From Carposina sasakii (Eukaryota > Arthropoda > Insecta > Lepidoptera > Carposinidae), in NCBI GenBank assembly GCA_014607495.2, contig CP053154.1, positions 14,384,001 through 14,448,000 of the forward strand: 64,000 nt of DNA, in the 5' to 3' direction. The notes under the pieces were generated by a model. That model saw only the letters and a program-made list of their open reading frames with translations, had not been told where the DNA came from and ran no database searches. Positions within the stretch are counted from its first letter, which is position 1. Every line of letters starts with the position of its first letter. Below, piece after piece: positions 24,348-35,295 of this stretch. The position numbers and the translations under genes are program-made.

Positions 24348-25234
24348 TTCGGTAGAACAAGGTCACACTTGTAATAGATTACAGAAATGAGTTAGAATGC
24401 AGAAATGCTTTAAAAATGTCTTGAAAATATTAAAATGGCTCTATAGTGTAATATTTCAAAAACTGCAATTGAGCCCTTGTTCTACTGAAGGTGCGGTAGG
24501 TATATGTAGAGATAAAATAAACACTAGCGTACCAAGTAGTGTCATGTTATATTATTTGGTAACTTTAAAACAATACTATGACAAGCCAAATACTAATCGA
24601 GATGTCCAAGTAGGTACACCGATAATTATAATAACATAAATATTGGTGAGTTCAACAATGGTACCCAGCATTGGAAAATACAATATTTTTGTTAACTTTC
24701 TTTTGAATATAAAATAATAATTGTTTTGTGTATTGTTCGGGTGTATTTTTAGCAGATACCTACTGGCTTCCACCGCTTATTTACCTCGATTACCTATCGA
24801 TGTTTTTTGCTAACCTTACTTCACATTTGTTACGATCTTATCTTAAGGGAAAATTCCGATCTGTACCCCCATTTGAAGGAGACAGGGGGACACGCTTTTT
24901 TCCGATCTGTCCTATTAATAATCCAAATCGTAGAGAGTGGAAGCTAATAAAATTGTTCTGTCAATATTTTAACTCTTTTCTACCTGTCCTCGCTATGCTG
25001 TGGGATCTCCTACAGTTCTGGCTAGCCATTCCGGAGACACAACTGACTGTGTATAGGTATGCATGTATACAGATACATGCATACCTATTCGTACATATAT
25101 GTTAGTAACTATTGCTGTCGATCCCAAAAGACGAACATTAAACAGTATCTTGGGTACCGAACGTTGGTACAATCTCATGAAATTAAAGGTACATGAATAT
25201 TTCTATACCTTCTATACATATAAAATAACAAATT

Positions 25235-25241
25235 TGATACC

Positions 25242-25272
<31 letters not shown>

Positions 25273-25325
25273 ATATATTTACATAGCTATACCCTATATG
25301 TATATATATATATAGTATATGATCA
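25235..25325. repeat. AT dinucleotide microsatellite
   Basis: Runs of TATATATATA interrupted by TTTATA and TTTACATAGC. The apparent peptide rich in I and Y here is only a translation of the repeat. Confidence 0.9.
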
Positions 25326-25637
25326 GTAATTGTGACTGTACAAGCAGCTCGCTTAACATCCCTTTTTGTTACATCCATCAAAATCTAAGCACTCAAGCAG
25401 TCTAACTCTAACCATCATTAAGCACACCCCAATTTTTTTTAATCACGCGTACAGAAAACAGAAATAATCTATTATTTTTGGTCCTTCGATTCGGATACAT
25501 AAAAACCTTTTACATGGGAGCTTAGGTTTAGCTAAACTAGGACCTAGGAAACGTTTTCCCTGTTTGTCTGGTATTTAATAGTGTGTAGATATTTATCAAC
25601 GCGGACGGATTCGCAAAAAAATTATAATTATTGCTTC

Positions 25638-25905
25638 ATCATCATCATCATCATCAGCCTATTGCAGTCCACTGCTGGACGTAGGCCTCCCCCAGGGCAC
25701 GCCACAAGACTGCCATGGGGGGTATTTGCCCATAGTCACCACGCTGGGCAGGCGGGTTGGTGACCGCAGTTTGTATTTTGGACTATGTTGTCAACACGGG
25801 AGGCGCTGCTGGAAACCCTTAATCGCCTCGGACGATACCCACGGGCAGACATGGGGTGGTACGAATTCTACTCTGCCGGCACCACGCGGCAATTATTGCT
25901 TAGTT
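25638..25905. repeat. LINE-derived interspersed repeat
   Basis: After an (ATC)n run it reads CCTATTGCAGTCCACTGCTG, then GGCAGGCGGGTTGGTGACCG and TACCCACGGGCAGACATGGG, and ends CGGCACCACGCGGC. The copy at 30236-30590 has the same order with insertions. It is internally open in short frames only. Confidence 0.7.
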
Positions 25906-26519
25906 TAACAAAATATTTTGTGGTAGTATTACCACATAATAATTACCACAGTTAAAATATAAAAAATGTCATAGTTGGCTGATGATCATAGATCATGGTT
26001 CTTTGTGCATAGCGGAACTTCAAGGTCTGGCTCTGCTGTGTTGTAACTTGGCAGAATAATTATCATTGTCAAATATTACTCTAAAATATTATTCTGACCC
26101 TGGTAAGGTAAACTAAAAAGATCGCTTAAATTAATACAATACATCAAAATTAACTAAGTAGGTAGGTTTGATTTATTTCAGTTTTAGGTAGGCAAGTAAA
26201 CTATAATTTTTTTTACGAATATTATTTACTTAGGAAAAATATACAGACAATAGGTACCTAAGTTTGCTGAAAGATGTCATGTCGCTAGACAAAAGATGAG
26301 CTACTCGAATCTCTCGTTGGCGAGTACTTTACTTAAATAAGAAATAACCAAATTATGGTACTTACATAGGATGGCTAAAAGAATATTAAATGATTAGTTA
26401 ATGTTGTATCTATTCTACTATTAATCTAGGTGTACGACAGCCATGACGATGATGTTGATAAGATGGATCATCATTTAGATTATATTTCCTTACAAAGGAA
26501 ACAGACAAATTTATTTTAG

Positions 26520-26765
26520 TTCCGACTGGTCTAGTAGGTGTGACCCTGCCTGCGACGCCATAGGTCCTGGGTACGAATCCCGGTAGGTGCAAACATTGAT
26601 ATGATGAATATCAATGTTTGTTTCCGAATCATGGATGTTTCTATACTTATCTATGTATTTATATACCGTTGCTTAGTACCCACGACACAAGACCTTAGGG
26701 ATCTTAATGTGGGACTAGGTTAACGTGTTGTGTAGTGTGTGAATATTTATTATTTATTTATTTAG
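26520..26765 (+). mobile_element. tRNA-derived SINE
   Basis: The head contains a box-B-like block (CCTGGGTACGAATCCCGGTA) after GTGACCCTGCCTGC. The body reads TTTCCGAATCATGGATG and AGTACCCACGACACAAG, and the end is an AT-rich TTATTTATT tail. This order matches the common lepidopteran tRNA-derived SINE known to me. A reverse copy is at 31735-31965. Confidence 0.85.
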
Positions 26766-26886
26766 TTATCATTGAAATCAGTAGCTGATTGATAAAAGAA
26801 TTATCGTCGGTTTCTCGAAAGCTTACCACACTATGTTGTTGATGTGAGATAGACTGGTTAGACACAATGCTATCGTCAATTAACAT

Positions 26887-26961
26887 TATGGTCGATGCCA
26901 GCAGTCACACTTAAACCTAATCGTACATTTAGGTTTAAATGTGACAGCCGGAATCGACCAT
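26887..26961. mobile_element. MITE family C, short form
   Basis: ATGGTCGATGCCAGCAGTCA at the left and GACAGCCGGAATCGACCAT at the right are inverted, with a very short centre (75 bp in all). It is effectively a hairpin made of the two termini. Confidence 0.7.
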
Positions 26962-27469
26962 ATTGACATATCATCGAGAAATCGGTAGTTAATGTTATCA
27001 CTACTTATAATAAAACTTCAAATACCTACTTTATTCCTATTCCTTCTAATAGGAAAGAAAAATGCCGAAAACTGTGTGGCCTAGGTTACTTAAGTACCTA
27101 CCTACATACTATGTATGTAAGTAGGCAGGTATTAGAAAAAATATTACCCACAGAATCGTAAAAGTATGCATAAGTAAGTGTAATATGTATGTATTAAATT
27201 ACATTACAATTTTATTTTTGTTGCTTTTTTATCTTGATATTGTATTTAATGCTAGCTGGCTATTTCATAAGAAAAAATTACACACAAAAAAAACAACTTT
27301 TCCGGTCTTCATAGATAGGTAGTATTTTTTCGTAATTAGAGAATATGTAGGTATTAATTTACCCACCAAGTTAGTATAAAAAGTTTCTTAGATTCTTTGC
27401 CTAGTATTCCTTCCTAGTAATTTAATAAGTAATCGGTATGAAAAAAAAAAATATTATAAAAAAACTCAC

Positions 27470-27481
27470 CTTGTATTTCAT
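27470..27481 (-). CDS. Candidate first coding exon (four codons) of the minus-strand gene
   Basis: On the minus strand ATG AAA TAC AAG is followed immediately by the strong donor GTGAGTTTTT. The ATG context is AAAAATG. It lies just downstream, in the minus direction, of a CpG-rich stretch that looks like a promoter. It ends in phase 0, the phase needed by the exon at 4817-4887, giving a possible N-terminus MKYK-VKDIDSES. A four-codon exon is easy to find by chance, so the call rests on the donor, the promoter and the phase match together. Confidence 0.45.
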
Positions 27482-27659
27482 TTTTCGTATTTGCTATTAT
27501 TCGAGAGATATTACTTTTAAAACTTTATAGAAGCACTATCACAAAACAATACTGTATTGTTTAAATTTATGTATAATTTCCACAGCTATTTTTTATTTCT
27601 ACGTAAAAATAAGTGTTTATGATTTTTTTAATTCATAAAAAATACCGGTACATATACAA

Positions 27660-28020
27660 TTTTGTATGAGATAGTAAAAAGGCGCGAAACTCCGATTTCC
27701 GCGCATGCGTGCGGTGTTGACCGGCGCAGTAGTGCCTGCGCTTCACGCGGAGCCGTAGTTTTGCTGCCCCGCCATGCGCCATCGCGGTGCAACGACCCAA
27801 TCTTCAACAAAACAAACTCCACCATCACCACAGTGTAAAATGTTACCTCACTAGCAAACGGTATCGCTTCAATAGCTGAGTTGACCAGCCTTATAGTGGC
27901 TACTCTATGCCGCCGCACTGCAAGGTGAAGGCAAAGGTGACTAATAATCGCGAGATTATATGCCGAAATCGCTACAGTTACAATGCGTCGCCGCCTTGCC
28001 GCTAGAAATGCTTGAAATGA
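27660..28020 (-). promoter_or_regulatory. CpG-rich putative promoter and 5' leader
   Basis: Within otherwise AT-rich DNA this 360-bp stretch is CpG-dense (GGCGCGAAAC, TTCCGCGCATGCGTGCGG, GCGGAGCCG, CGTCGCCGCCTTGCCGC). It lies directly upstream of the ATG-donor exon at 27470-27481 on the minus strand. A 96-codon minus-strand frame (27628-27918) covers part of it. That frame would sit in the leader, has low-complexity basic composition and is not taken as a gene. No TATA box is evident. Confidence 0.45.
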
Positions 28021-28029
28021 GTTTCACCA

Positions 28030-29100
28030 TTTGCAAACTAATTAATCTATAGGTTACACAGACTTGCAATAAGCCATAGCCATAGAGCGGTAAATTAAGG
28101 TCTTATTTCACCAAAATCCTTGGTATTTCCTGAGGCCTCTTAGCAATAATCCATCGCCAGATAGATCTACGTTACAAGTATGGGGTAGTGAAAAGGCAAG
28201 CGCTTCCGGCCCCACCGAGCCACTAGTTAGTTGTTGCTTGGCCCATGTATATAGGTATATTCCAATCATTGTGAGATCTAGACTTATCGGTCTATCGCAG
28301 GCTCTAAATCTAGCGATGTCCCCACCTCATATGGCTATCAATGGGTGAATTGAGCAGTCTTACTAGTAGTATGTCCCGCGGAAAAAGTCAATAACGCTGG
28401 CGCATTTTGAACATTACACTATTTCATCATAATGAATGAGATGCTAAGCTAGCACTGCTCTGTCTGCCAAGTTGTTTGACACTGAACAGTTTTCCCGCCA
28501 AAAACGTTTTAACCTAGGACACATATAACGGTGTCATGTGTACCTGTTTATAAATTTTACTCGACTAATTGCTTAGTGTCCGCCTAAGTATCGCAACTTG
28601 GCTCTTACTGCAGGATCAAACCGGCGACGTAATACAGGAGTAGGAAGACCCAATTACGGCTTCAGGGTATGCCCCAAGTGGAAATGCACTAAAATACGTA
28701 TATATTTCAGTAAGTAAATAGAGTTAACTTGGCATTGTCATAGACCTGATTCTTTCCTATTCGATTTCACGTCAGATAGAAAAACTGCGTAATGAATTTT
28801 AAAAGGTGCTATCCAATTTACAAGTAACCTAAGTTTGTAGTTTTCCTGACAATAATATATAGTAGGAGTCTTACTGTTTTATGATAGTTCAACTTCGAGG
28901 TCCTGTCGGCAGAGCAGCCAGTTGCAAAAACTTTATTTTTACTGTTAGGCGATTAGCATGGTGTTCCTGATGCAGAGAACTGTAGGTCAATCGATAGACA
29001 GCATAAGTACACATTCGACAAGTAGACGCCCGTATGAACTAAGTTGGCAGATTCGCTGACCAACTGAGTCCTGATTGTTCTCAGGAATGTTCTACTGGCC
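28030..29100. other. No recognisable feature
   Basis: Neither exons nor repeats could be supported. This is probably intergenic DNA upstream of the minus-strand promoter. Confidence 0.4.
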
Positions 29101-29129
29101 TTAGGTGTACTTGCGTTGCCAGTTCCCTT

Positions 29130-30070
29130 AACAGAAGGGTACGTACTCTATACATCATATAAAGCTATAGCTTATGCGAAAAATGAAGGAAAGTATGCTT
29201 GCTTAACGATTCCATTTTAATAGATTTTTGGGAGGTCAAATTAAAATGTGATTCATTTCTTATATGCCATTTTAAAAAGGAGATTTTTTATTATTTATAT
29301 TACTTTTGATGGGGTGTTCCTTACGGGCGGTTCCTAAAATGGTGTAGTCAAACTGCGAGATTTATGGTGTCCAGTGTTTATTCTAACTGTTAACGTAAAT
29401 TTGTTATCATAGTTTCTAAGCTATAATCATGATATAAACATAATAATAAACGAAAAATCTTTTTCAAGTTCTTGGTGAAAAAACATTCTGATGTGGAGAG
29501 ATTTACTACGTGCGATCTGAAATAATATGTTTTTAAAAATGTGTACCATGTGCATTTAATGCAGCGTAATTAGTCAAAAATCGCACCCATATAGGTCTAT
29601 TGTGACTCAACTTTGGACCTGTAGATGGCTACATAGGTAAAGACTTGCTGCATCTTGGGACGGTTGCTGACTCCAAGTATAAAACGCTATAGGTGCCTGT
29701 CGTTCCTTAGCAGGATCACACTTAAGGGTAAAGTGTCACTATGGAGAAATCGAAGATGATGCGTTGATTAGTTCATTTAACTTATTTTCCAAAAAAGAAG
29801 CGTTTTAGCATTTTTCCTGTCGAGAAGGAAAACTTATCTTTAAATGAACAACTGTACAGGGAAACGTACGTACTGTACTTATGACGCTTGGGAAACGATG
29901 TAAAAAAAATCTTGACATTTTATAGTTAGTATTTTCTGCAGTGGAATGCAGAAAAACGCAGTCTATTTACTCAACTTTGGACCCTAATATCTTGGGAACG
30001 AGACACTTCCATGGAGAAAAATGATCGTGACGATGAAGGGAACGTTGACGACCAAAAATCACCCTTTATA
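29130..30070 (-). mobile_element. Old, expanded MITE family B copy, reverse
   Basis: Family phrases appear in reverse order and reverse complement. AAGGGTACGTACTCTATACA is near 29135 and GTGTCCAGTGTTTATTCTA near 29370. GCAGAAAAACGCAGTCTATT is near 29950 and CCAAAAATCACCCT ends near 30065. The element is diverged and stretched by insertions. The phrase TATTTTCTGCAGTGGAA occurs both at about 29928 and at about 30070. Confidence 0.55.
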
Positions 30071-30235
30071 AGTATTTTCTGCAGTGGAAGGGAAACATAA
30101 AATTACAAAGAGTGATAGATAAATCTTAAGTGTGTCCTACTTCGCGTTTAAAAAACGAAGTGCAAAAAAGTCTTCAGCAAAAATTTATTCAGACCTGACT
30201 TAACACCTCATGCTATGCCTGCAAGGAAATCGTCT

Positions 30236-30590
30236 TCGCCTTCAGCCTATTAGCAGAACCTACACTGCTAAACGTAGGCCTCCCTCAGGGCACACCACAA
30301 GGCTATTGCCATAGAGGGGTTTTTGCCCACAGTTACTCGTACCACGCTTGGAAGGCGGGTTGGTGACCGCAGTCTAATTTTTGGAGTTTGTTGTCAGCAT
30401 CGGAGGCGCTGCTGCCCATCTTCCGGAAACCCTTAATCGCCTTGTACGATACCCACGGGCAGGCATGGGGTGGTACCAGGGCCGGCCCGCCCATACGGCG
30501 AACGGAGCAGTCGCTCCAGGCGCCAAATCCGGGCCGGCGGCGCTGGGTGCTACAAACTCTACTCTGTCGGCACCACGCGGCTTAGGAAAG
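30236..30590. repeat. LINE-derived interspersed repeat
   Basis: Second, longer copy of the family at 25638-25905. It carries CGGGTTGGTGACCGCAGTCT, TACCCACGGGCAGGCATGGG and CGGCACCACGCGGC, with an extra GC-rich segment (GGGCCGGCCCGCCC) near 30480. Confidence 0.65.
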
Positions 30591-30810
30591 CAAGGAAATA
30601 GGTGGGTTCATCTATAACTTGAGCGACTTGACACCTGGATCAAATGACGTTTACTTAATAAGTTACAGTGCGCAAAAAAATTCAATACAATATTCATTAA
30701 AACTAATTAACAATATGTTTTTGGCACTTTTTAGCTATAGATAAGTACGTGATATCCTGATCTAAGAACAAAGAAATATCGATAGATAATCGATGTGCAT
30801 GGCACGACTA

Positions 30811-30993
30811 GCACCCTTATTACGTAATTTATAGCAAAACAAAGCAATGGCGAAAATTGTACAAAAATCGCTGATTGCTTGTCAAATGAATTTCAAAGAA
30901 ACTTTGACATTTCAAGGGGAATATTGTACAATTTTCGTTATCGCTTTGCTTCAGCTTCGCTATTGCAAATATAAATAAGGTAATCAGGGGGTG
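30811..30993. mobile_element. MITE family D
   Basis: It starts GCACCCTTATTACGTAA and ends AAGGTAATCAGGGGGTG. The palindromic interior (CGAAAATTGTACAAAAATCG, CGCTTTGCTTC) matches the copy at 3308-3498. Confidence 0.7.
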
Positions 30994-31197
30994 GGTGTCA
31001 TGTCATGTCATGTCGTCCGAGTTATAACTTTGGTAGATACGAATATACTCATAATATTAGGTAGGTAAGCTAGAATAGCGAATAAATTGGCTTGTTTATG
31101 AATATTATTTTGTTTGTTAAAATTATGTACCTGTAGATAACATTACATGTAGGTAGGCAATAGAGACACTACAAAGGTACCGCTATGCTAAACGTGG

Positions 31198-31262
31198 ATG
31201 TGGGATTCCGTTTGTGATCTTGCAGTTCTGGCTACCTACCCCATTTCGGAAACACAGCCGTG
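31198..31262 (+). repeat. Short repeat shared with about 24998-25055
   Basis: Both sites read TGGGAT(T/C), then ACAGTTCTGGCTA-like sequence, then TTCCGGAGACACA-like sequence and GTGTATA. At the first site this leads into a GCATGTATACAGATACATGC palindrome, and here into a long hairpin. This suggests the flank of one element family. Confidence 0.45.
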
Positions 31263-31263
31263 T

Positions 31264-31349
31264 ATATCGAGGGGCGAAAGGCTATTTGGGATAAGCGCCA
31301 TATATATATATATGGCGCTTATTCCAAATAGCCTTTCACCCCTCGATAT
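31264..31349. repeat. 86-bp near-perfect hairpin
   Basis: Two 43-nt arms meet at 31306/31307 with no loop. 41 of 43 positions are complementary, and one of the two mismatches would be a G-U pair in RNA. The arms contain TATCGAGGGG, AAAGGCTATTTGG and ATAAGCGCCATATAT. No target duplication or family relative was identified. It could be a palindromic MITE centre or a small-RNA hairpin; nothing in the sequence decides. Confidence 0.85.
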
Positions 31350-31734
31350 GTATGTTAAAATCAGTGTGTATAAGGAACGCCGTATCGTAGTTTTTAGGCT
31401 TAAGTAGGTTTTTATGTTCAGTGACAATGTATGTTACGCGGCTAATAGCTGAAGTGCTCATTAACGGTTATATAAGAACCATTATCTTTAATGTGAATAT
31501 TAGGTGATTGCCTTATATACCTAATCTACTTGTTTTCAGCGCACGCACTTCGTCGGCCTTTAGCCGCTACATTTACTTCCTACAAGGGCGGACGCAGGAT
31601 TTTTTCTAGACGGTACAAAAGACAGATTTGACTATACCTAGTAGGTACCTACATGCTGTGATGGGATCTCCACCTACAGTTATACGTAGACTAAAATTCG
31701 TCTGGGGTGCAACGTGGCCCCGTGCACCCCTTAA

Positions 31735-31965
31735 ATAATAAATAGGTATATGTACCTACATAAATAATCACAGACTTCACATCTCATTAACCTGGACACA
31801 CGCTAAGATTTTGTGTCGTGGGCATAAGCAACGGTAGTATATAAATACATAGATAAGTAAGTATAGAAACGTCCATAGCTCGGAAACAAACATCGATTTT
31901 CGAACCCAAGACCCGTGGCACGGCGGACAGGGTCACTGCCAAACCAAATATGTACACGAAGCGGC
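31735..31965 (-). mobile_element. tRNA-derived SINE, reverse
   Basis: Read on the minus strand it gives AGTGACCCTGTCCGCCGTGC, GGGTTCGAAAATCGATGTT (box-B-like), GAGCTATGGACGTTTCTATA and GCCCACGACACAAAATC. These follow the same order as the copy at 26520-26765, but with more decay in the tRNA head. Confidence 0.75.
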
Positions 31966-31999
31966 CGTGCAAATTAATTGGTTGACCGCCGATTTATTT

Positions 32000-33030
32000 A
32001 GCTACTCCTTATTCTTATCGTGAATTTTCGTTAACTGGTCTTCGAGAAACCAAGCAGAGCTTATAGCTCTATTATACATATGTATAACATTTGGTAATAA
32101 ACAAAAAAAGATTACGCATTCGTAGTAGAACGAAATCTATCCAGAGTTCAAACTTATCGTAGCAAATTCGTAGCACATGCTACGAGCTTGAGCTACGAAC
32201 CTAGGAGAGACACGTACAACTGCGGACACGCGTGAAGGCAGGCAGGGGTAATCTGTGAGGCAGACGGACCATACCTACCTATGTAGGTAAGGTATTTAAA
32301 GTGAAAATTATGCATTTACGAGTATCACGGAAACCTTTACTCAATTCGTTCGGACGACCACAGATGGTTTCCATTGATACCTAAGATCTGCTTTATGGCT
32401 TTATCGAATCACTTACTTATTAGACATACGCTTTCCAATTTGACGACGGAGTACCTAGATTTAGTTATTCAATCCCAGTCAATGTTCTGAACCAAACACA
32501 TTGCATTACGCCATTGCCTGAACAGATTGCGAGGAAACTTTTTTAGGTATATTTGGGGAGAGGACGCCAAGGAGTTCGTAAGGGGTATCGGCGAAGTATT
32601 TAAATTTTAATTAGAAATTAAGAGTAGTTGTTCTCCTATATGCTACAGATTTGCTTCTTGATAACAATTTGGTGCCATTTTAAAGTAATGTGAGTCCAGT
32701 GAGTATCACCAGTGACATCCATTGCATCCACCTGCATCCATTGATCCACGCATAGAAATGTAATGCATCCATTATAAGAATACCAATTCCTGGATCCACG
32801 CAACAACAAACTTAAACAGAGATTGTTCCTGTGGATTGTTCCTTCGTGTGTGTGTATCAAGTACCTACCTACCTAGATGTTAGGTATTTTACTTATATTA
32901 TTAGGAGTTATTAGGTTTTTTATTTCACTATTCCAGAGATGTTTTAAATCTGTTGCAAAATGTAAAATAAAGAATTCTTTGATAAAAAGTTATATTATAA
33001 TAATAAAAGGGCAGAATGTGAACTTAACGT
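32000..33030. other. Mostly featureless; weak LINE-like peptide at 32640-32720
   Basis: One minus-strand frame reads GDTHWTHITLKWHQIVIKKQ before a stop near 32636, and looks like the tail of a repetitive-element protein. I cannot name the family. The surrounding DNA shows nothing else that can be supported. Confidence 0.35.
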
Positions 33031-33035
33031 CTTAA

Positions 33036-33465
33036 CTCGATCTTTTAATTTTTTTTATATTTTTTTTAGTTTATCCCGAAGGAAAGGCAAGGGGAACTAA
33101 GCCCATACAGCCTAATCATTGTTTAGTAAAATGTATTCTGAATTTATGATGAATGACAATGATGATGAATGGAAACGTCGGGAAAATCCTCAAGAACAAG
33201 TGTAAAGTTAGTCAAAATGAAAAATTATTGCAAAAACAATTTACATGCGCCCATGAAGAGATCGTAATCCGGCTAAAGTTTTACTCGGCTTACCTGCATA
33301 TAAAACCATGCACACGCACTAGATTCACACCACAAGTAATCAAAATATAACTTATCTACCAGAAAACATCACCTTATGGACACATGCAAGCCATTTACAA
33401 ATAATTTTTGATTTTCACAAGAAAATTACACCAGCTTTTCCCGCCGAATCCTCGATCTTTTAATT
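33036..33465 (-). mobile_element. SINE-like retroposon family E, full length, with 15-bp TSD
   Basis: CTCGATCTTTTAATT occurs exactly at 33036-33050 and 33451-33465, flanking the element. Read on the minus strand the element starts GATTCGGCGGGAAAAGC, passes through GTGCGTGTGCATGGTTTTAT and TTGAGGATTTTCCCGACG, and ends TTCGGGATAAACTA followed by an A-rich tail. A long target duplication plus an A-rich 3' end shows LINE-type (target-primed) insertion. No tRNA box A/B was found, so the head is of unknown origin. No coding frame. Confidence 0.85.
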
Positions 33466-33759
33466 GTAACAAAAGTATATAATTTCACTGTCAAACCTGG
33501 CGTTGACATATGTATACAAGCTGGAAACAGCGCTTCTTACTAAAAACTGCCTCCCGAAAATTTGACCAATTTGACCTTGAAAAACTAGATGGGGAAAAAG
33601 TAGAGTGTACTCACAATTTAATTTTAATGGACATTTCATTCAATGACATTTCTACCACGAACAACCCAAGTAACACAGGAAGCATTTTAACAAACGGATA
33701 ATTAGCTTATGTAGAACTTAAGGTTCGTAGAAACTCTTATATGAGTTTACCGAGCATCT

Positions 33760-34240
33760 TGATGCTTTATATGAGCATTTTGATACCATTATGCTTTACA
33801 CTTTATAAGTGGATAATGGCATATCAAAATGATTTTGTAATGCCTGTAGTTTTAGTGCATCAATACACAAAGCAGCTTTGCAGCTTTCAGCTGTTTTTAG
33901 TACATTTGGCTCTACAATTGCATTTTTAAGTAGGATATAAATGCTCAATGCTGTTTAGTAACATAAACATAAACCATTATGTCATGTAAATGCCATACAG
34001 CTTTTAGCTGTTTTTTATGTCTAAGGGTCTACAATAGCATTTTTAAATAGTAAGATAATGCCTAATGCTGCATAATAGCATAAACTTGTGCTATTATAAT
34101 GCAGCGTAATTCCATTCTACAGCTTTGGGCTGTTTTAGTGCTCTTCGTTATTTAATAGCACTATTAACTAGTAAGGAAATGCCTAGTATTGCTAAGTAGC
34201 ATAAACGTGAATCAATGTAATGCTTGCATTTTTGAAGGTC
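33760..34240 (+). repeat. Tandem repeat, about 120 bp per unit, three units
   Basis: The phrase CAGCTTTNAGCTGTTTT recurs at 33881, 33998 and 34120. It is followed each time by a TCTACAAT(A/T)GCATTTTTAA-like block and then AATGCCTAATGCTG...AGCATAAAC. The units are well diverged from each other. A weak earlier unit may start near 33760 (TTGATGCTTTATATGAGC). Confidence 0.7.
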
Positions 34241-34596
34241 AACTGAGTTCTTTTAAACAGCTAATTTTTATGGTGGATACATAATAATTAATAAGTAAAT
34301 ATTAGATTATCCGTTGGAATTTGTATTGGCCTAAATATAGGTAACATAAAATTTGCACAATTTACATTACACATTTACAAAATAAAAAAGGATGGTCTTA
34401 GCCATTGTGATATTGTCCGTGATCCTAAAGACCTGGAATGTAAATTGGTATATTTACGAGTATATAATTATGAATACTTATATTTCGTACCACTATTGCA
34501 TACGTACAAATAAGAAACGTTGTTTTAAGTGCTTTAGTGTCTTATTTAGATTAAAGGGATTTAAAAACTATTAAATAAATAACCATTAAATATCTT

Positions 34597-34772
34597 TTAT
34601 TTTATTTGCACAAGTTTTTCCATCGTTCTTTGAAGCTGAGCATAAGAACGATAAATGTTTTTGTAATGAACGACAAATGTTTTGTGCTCTATCTGCCAGT
34701 AATTGATCCAGTGATATAATATTTCGGTAGCTGTAACGTTACTATAATCCATACGTGGGTTTCCTTGATTAT
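34597..34772 (-). CDS. Candidate terminal coding exon, unidentified
   Basis: On the minus strand the acceptor AAATTTTCAG precedes a frame beginning DNQGNPRMDYSNVTATE (if joined in phase 1) and continuing ILYHWINYWQIEHKTFVVHY, KNIYRSYAQLQRTMEKLVQI and a stop. It is followed at once by AATAAAA, which could be the polyadenylation signal. Its aromatic-rich, non-repetitive composition is protein-like. A 39-nt upstream exon candidate (35257-35295) joins in phase. I do not recognise the family. The segment sits between oppositely oriented family E retroposons and may be a fragment rather than a working gene. Confidence 0.4.
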
Positions 34773-35256
34773 CTGAAAATTTAAATTTTAGCACCTATAC
34801 TAACTAGTGATTACAAAATGTTACAGTGACAGGCGCCACCAAGCTAGGCGTTTAAACCTTTTCTGGGTCCACCCAAAGCTACGCAGAGAAAATTATCACT
34901 AAAATTAATCCGCTTAGTAAATGGCGGCAGTAGGCGTAAAAGCGAGACATACAGAGTTACTTTCACATTTATAATGTTATATATGATAATAAAAAGTATA
35001 ACATTTCAAAATAAATTCATTGTAGGGTCGGTCTCTTGTTATGGAAAAGTATGTGCACCCTACTCAAAAATATACAATACACAGAAAATGTTTAAAAAGT
35101 CGCTTCAGAAGAAAATATTGGGATTATGAGGATAAGCAACTAATTAAATAAAGTTTTGTGACAAATATTTAAAAAAGCAAGAGTGAATATTGCCTGAAAT
35201 TTGCCGTTTGAGTTTTTGCCTAGGGCCATAGTTTGGAAATTCAATTTTGTACTTAC

Positions 35257-35295
35257 GAGTGATATAATAAGTTGGATCCTGGATGCCACTCGCTT
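35257..35295 (-). CDS. Candidate short exon preceding 34597-34772
   Basis: The acceptor TTCGTGGTTGCAG and donor GTAAGTACAAA bound 39 nt on the minus strand. Read as AA-GCG-AGT the frame gives ASGIQDPTYYIT and leaves one base, which combines with the next exon to encode H-NQGNPRM. The other two frames run into stops after the join. No further upstream exon was found, so the pair may be a gene remnant. Confidence 0.3.

Noticed and set aside
24728..25105. 125-codon plus-strand frame
   Set aside because: It has no motif, no splice context and a hydrophobic AT-driven composition, and its end is inside a repeat shared with 31.2 kb.
27628..27918. 96-codon minus-strand frame in the CpG-rich region
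   Set aside because: It is more likely promoter or leader sequence. It has no recognisable domain, and its openness follows from high GC content.
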